A stretch of DNA of 64,000 nucleotides, taken from assembly GCF_011682175.1 (NCBI RefSeq), contig NZ_WHJG01000004.1, positions 1 to 64,000 of the forward strand, written 5' to 3'. Under the pieces are notes generated by a model. The model did not search any database, was not told where the DNA came from, and worked only from the letters and a program-made list of their open reading frames with translations. Shown in pieces: positions 61,109 through 64,000 of the stretch; the stretch's first letter is position 1, and each line of letters starts with the position of its first letter. Source of the stretch: Massilia frigida. Lineage in GTDB: Bacteria > Pseudomonadota > Gammaproteobacteria > Burkholderiales > Burkholderiaceae_D. Position numbers and translations under genes: made by a program.

Positions 61109-64000
61109 TCAGGCGGCCGGCCAGCGCGCTTCCTCGCGCCGTCCGGCCAGCACGTCGAGCAGCTGGGTGGCGTTTTCGCGCCAGGTAATCCACGGCATGC
61201 CGGCGGATGCCGGTGCCGTGCCCGCGCCGTGCTGTTCCAGCCACTCGCGCAGCGCCGCCGCCAGGTCGGCCCCTTCCATCCCGCTGAAGTACGCCGCGTG
61301 CTCGCGCGCCACTTCGCGGAACACCGGAATATCGCGCGCCAGCACCGGCAGGCCGTAGCGCGCCGCCTCGATCAGCGGCAGGCCGAAGCCTTCCCCTTCA
61401 CTCGGTACCAGCAGGCAGGAGCTGGTCTGGTACAGGTCGAGCAGTTCGGCGTCGCCGATCCCCTTGAGCCATTCCAGGCGCTGCCCCAGTTGCGGATGGC
61501 CGCGCAGGCGTTCGACGATGCGCGGGATGGTGCGCCGCGCGCCATCGGGCAGCGGGGTCCAGCCCTCGGCGCCGACGATCACCAGTTTCACGTCCACGCC
61601 CTCGCGCCACAGCTGCTCGAAGGCGTCGAGTGCTTGCAGGTGGCCCTTGCGCGGCTCGATGGTGCCGACCATCAGGAAGGTGGCGCTGGTGCCCCTGGCC
61701 GCCGCCACGCGCGCGGCGGGGACGGCTTGCGGGCCGCCGATATCGGCGCCGTGGTGCAGCACCGCCAGCTTCACCTGGCCGTGGATCTCGGGCCGGGTGT
61801 GCTCCAGCCAGGCTTGCAGTTCATTGCGCACGGCGTCCGAAATGCACACCAGGCGGTCGGCCTGGCCGGCGATGCAGGCCAGCCAGGCGGCGTGGCCATG
61901 CTGCGCGCCTTCGGGGAAGAATTCGGGACGCAGCACCGGCAGCAGGTCGTGGATCAGGAAATTGACTTCGACCCCGCGCGCGCGCCAGTGCGCGTACACG
62001 CCCTTGCGCGCGGCGGCCATGATGGCGCCCGGCGCGTAGTCGGCGCTGTAGAAGCGGTCGCCCGCCTGCACTTCGACCGGCTGGTCGGGCGGCAGCGGGC
62101 AATCGATGCCGAACAGGCGCCGCGCATAGTCGCGCGCGTAGCGGTATACGCAGCGCCCATCCTGGTCGGCCAGGTACACCGGTTCGATGCGCAGGCCCGG
62201 TTCGACCCGCGCCAGCAATTCGATGAGCTGCATGCGCACCACCCGTTCGATCCCGGTCTTGAGGTCGTGGCGCGCGATCGAGGTGACGTCGACCAGCAGC
62301 TGGCGCGGCGCCAGCGCTTCCGGCATGACGGCCAGGCACTGGGCGCTGCGGCGCACCAGCGCGTCGTCGGCATGCAGCGCAGGCTGCGCGGCCAGCGCCG
62401 CCAGCAGGGCGCCGCGTGCGCCGGCTGCCGGCGCGTAGGTCTGTTCCAGCGCTTCGGCATACAGGCGCGCGCTGTGGGCGGGGCTGTGCAGGGTATGCAG
62501 CAGGGTGCGCGCGCGCTCGCCCAGCGCGCCGCGGCGGGCCGGATCGGCATGCAAGCCTTCCAGCGCTTCGCGCAGCTGCGCCATGCTGAACTGGTCGGGC
62601 AAGCCCCACACCGCATCCGGCGCCAGTTCGGCCATCGAACCGTTGGCGTTGACGATGGTCGCCAGCCCGTAGTTCAGGCAGTCGAGCACCGCGGCCGAGG
62701 TTTCGCCGCGCGACTGGCAGCGCAGCTGCACGCCGACGTCGGCCGCTTGCAGATATTGGTGGTACACCGCTTCGTCGGTCCAGCCGGCGATGCGCATGCG
62801 CTTGCCGCCGGCGCTGGCCAGGGTGGCGTTGATCGCCACGCCATAGTCGCCGCCATCGTTGGCGCCGACCAGCACCAGTTCGCAGCGTGGATTGGCGTGC
62901 AGGGTGGAGCTGAGCCAGGCGTCGAGCAATTCCTGGCTATGCTTGGTATGCGCCACGAAGCCGAAGCTGCACACCAAAAAGACATCGTCGGCGATGCCTA
63001 GCGCGCGCCGGGCGGCAGCGCGGTCCTCGGCCTGCGGCAGGGCGCGCGGCAGCGGCACCACGCTCCAGTCGCCCGCCGCCAGCGCTCCGTACCACTGGCG
63101 CGCCAGCGCGCGCGCATGCTGCGAATGGACCACCACGCGGCGCGCCTGGCGCAGCACGGCCAGGTTGCACGGATACAGGTTGCGGGCGTCGAGCGCGCGC
63201 GCCGGGTCCAGCCCGGCCAGCAGCGCGGCCATGCCATGGCCTTCGTAGAGGGCATCGGTCCAGCCGTTGGGAATCGCGCCGGCCATCTGTTCGTAGGCCA
63301 GCACGCTGCTGATGAAAAAGTCGTGCAGCACCACCACGCCCGGATGGCGCGCCAGCAGCCCGAACATATGGCTGTGGAAGGGGCTGTTGCCGAACTGGTA
63401 CAGGATGCGGTCGAACTGGCCGGCGTTCTGGTCGAACCAGGCGGCGCTGCGGCGGGGCAGGGCGGCCAGGGACGGCGGCAGCAGCACCTTGTCCTGCTGG
63501 ACGATCAATTCGATGTCGTAGTGTTCCATCATGGCCCGCAGCACCTGGGCCGCGTAGTCGGCGATGCCGGTGCGCTCGGGCGGCAGCGGCGAGACGAACG
63601 CCAGGCGCGGACGTCTGGCCGGCAGGGCCGCCACCGGCGCGGGCACGTTGCCGAAACGCGCTTCCAGCGCGCGCAGGGCCTTGGTGGCGCTCGCGTCCCA
63701 CGAAAAGCGCGCGGCCTGGGCGCGCCCGTGCACGCGCAGGCGTTCCTGCATGGCCGGGTCTTGCAGCACCTGGGTGATTTTTTCGGCGATCGATTGCGGC
63801 CGGTCGGCGTCGAACAGCGCTTCCGCGCAGCCCACCACTTCCGGGATGCTGGTGTTGTTGGCGCCGATGACCAGCGCGCCGCAAGCCATCGCTTCGAGCG
63901 CCGGCAGGCCGAAGCCTTCGTGGCGCGAGGGGAAGATGAACAGGGCGGCAGCCTGGTACAGGCGAATCAGGTCGGCGTCGCTGACGTAGCCGGTCAGGAT
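61109..64000 (-). CDS. multi-domain glycosyltransferase (three GT-B modules), 5'-partial
   Basis: At least 963 residues, open to the right edge, so the start lies outside (the ATG at 63889 is internal). Three GT4-like GT-B regions are visible in order. First is the C-terminal half of a module (LIRLYQAAALFIFPSRHEGF, GLPALEAMACGALVIGANNT). Second is a module beginning RPRLAFVSPLPPERTGIADY with an atypical donor site (VYHQYLQAADVGVQLRCQS). Third is a module beginning RQLLVDVTSIARHDLKTGIE with a canonical EX7E region (LLVPSEGEGFGLPLIEAARY). Such fused transferases build repeating units of O-antigen or exopolysaccharide. It faces the duplicated acylation modules, which suggests a common glycan. 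Confidence 0.88.
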   Translation of the reverse strand: MLTGYVSDADLIRLYQAAALFIFPSRHEGFGLPALEAMACGALVIGANNTSIPEVVGCAEALFDADRPQSIAEKITQVLQDPAMQERLRVHGRAQAARFSWDASATKALRALEARFGNVPAPVAALPARRPRLAFVSPLPPERTGIADYAAQVLRAMMEHYDIELIVQQDKVLLPPSLAALPRRSAAWFDQNAGQFDRILYQFGNSPFHSHMFGLLARHPGVVVLHDFFISSVLAYEQMAGAIPNGWTDALYEGHGMAALLAGLDPARALDARNLYPCNLAVLRQARRVVVHSQHARALARQWYGALAAGDWSVVPLPRALPQAEDRAAARRALGIADDVFLVCSFGFVAHTKHSQELLDAWLSSTLHANPRCELVLVGANDGGDYGVAINATLASAGGKRMRIAGWTDEAVYHQYLQAADVGVQLRCQSRGETSAAVLDCLNYGLATIVNANGSMAELAPDAVWGLPDQFSMAQLREALEGLHADPARRGALGERARTLLHTLHSPAHSARLYAEALEQTYAPAAGARGALLAALAAQPALHADDALVRRSAQCLAVMPEALAPRQLLVDVTSIARHDLKTGIERVVRMQLIELLARVEPGLRIEPVYLADQDGRCVYRYARDYARRLFGIDCPLPPDQPVEVQAGDRFYSADYAPGAIMAAARKGVYAHWRARGVEVNFLIHDLLPVLRPEFFPEGAQHGHAAWLACIAGQADRLVCISDAVRNELQAWLEHTRPEIHGQVKLAVLHHGADIGGPQAVPAARVAAARGTSATFLMVGTIEPRKGHLQALDAFEQLWREGVDVKLVIVGAEGWTPLPDGARRTIPRIVERLRGHPQLGQRLEWLKGIGDAELLDLYQTSSCLLVPSEGEGFGLPLIEAARYGLPVLARDIPVFREVAREHAAYFSGMEGADLAAALREWLEQHGAGTAPASAGMPWITWRENATQLLDVLAGRREEARWPAA

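Overview
The window reads as a piece of a high-GC betaproteobacterial chromosome, most likely Oxalobacteraceae of the Massilia/Telluria/Janthinobacterium type. This is inferred from protein style, the rpsU-yqeY-dnaG-rpoD order followed by a CAU tRNA, and long intergenic hairpins carrying GGGGTCTGACC. No plasmid or phage backbone is visible. The only mobile element is an ISL3-type insertion sequence cut by the left edge.

Layout. 1-3.7 kb: the end of the ISL3 element, a gene it truncated, a 5'-deleted nitrate-type substrate-binding protein gene, and an intact permease/ATPase pair (a damaged nrt operon). 3.7-7 kb: an endonuclease/exonuclease/phosphatase-fold protein, tsaD and a DAHP synthase gene. 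7.1-13 kb: a Tat-exported PhoD phosphatase, convergent with a four-gene operon (DUF4331 protein, small lipoprotein, TPR protein, HupE/UreJ membrane protein). 13.1-16.3 kb: ybiB, cobA and a HI0933-type flavoprotein. 16.4-22.1 kb: the macromolecular synthesis cluster rpsU, yqeY, dnaG, rpoD and a CAU tRNA. 22.3-35.5 kb: accessory genes, including an orphan curlin-repeat protein, a MarR/siderophore-interacting protein pair with a twin operator, a LysR/PLP-decarboxylase pair with a LysR box, an amine oxidase, and several hypothetical secreted or lipid-anchored proteins. 35.7-41.7 kb: catalase, an alpha/beta hydrolase, a periplasmic solute-binding protein, trpS and an Asp/Glu racemase. 41.8-50.5 kb: small lipoproteins, a beta-propeller lipoprotein, a LON-domain protein, an anti-sigma-like protein, an unknown gene pair and a large periplasmic-propeller diguanylate cyclase. 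50.8-64 kb: rhlE, then a surface-glycan region with a GT2 glycosyltransferase, GtrA, a GT-C-like membrane protein, two tandem copies of an O-acylation module (MBOAT plus SGNH-like partner), and a multi-domain glycosyltransferase running off the right edge.

The most striking element is upstream of trpS. A 16-codon leader ORF with two adjacent Trp codons is followed by mutually exclusive hairpins ending in a U-tailed terminator, which looks like ribosome-mediated transcription attenuation of tryptophanyl-tRNA synthetase. Other notable items are the duplicated MBOAT/SGNH module with a 110-bp identical tract, the orphan curlin protein, the 31-bp-spaced twin palindrome between marR and the siderophore-interacting protein gene, and the DUF4331-TPR-HupE operon.
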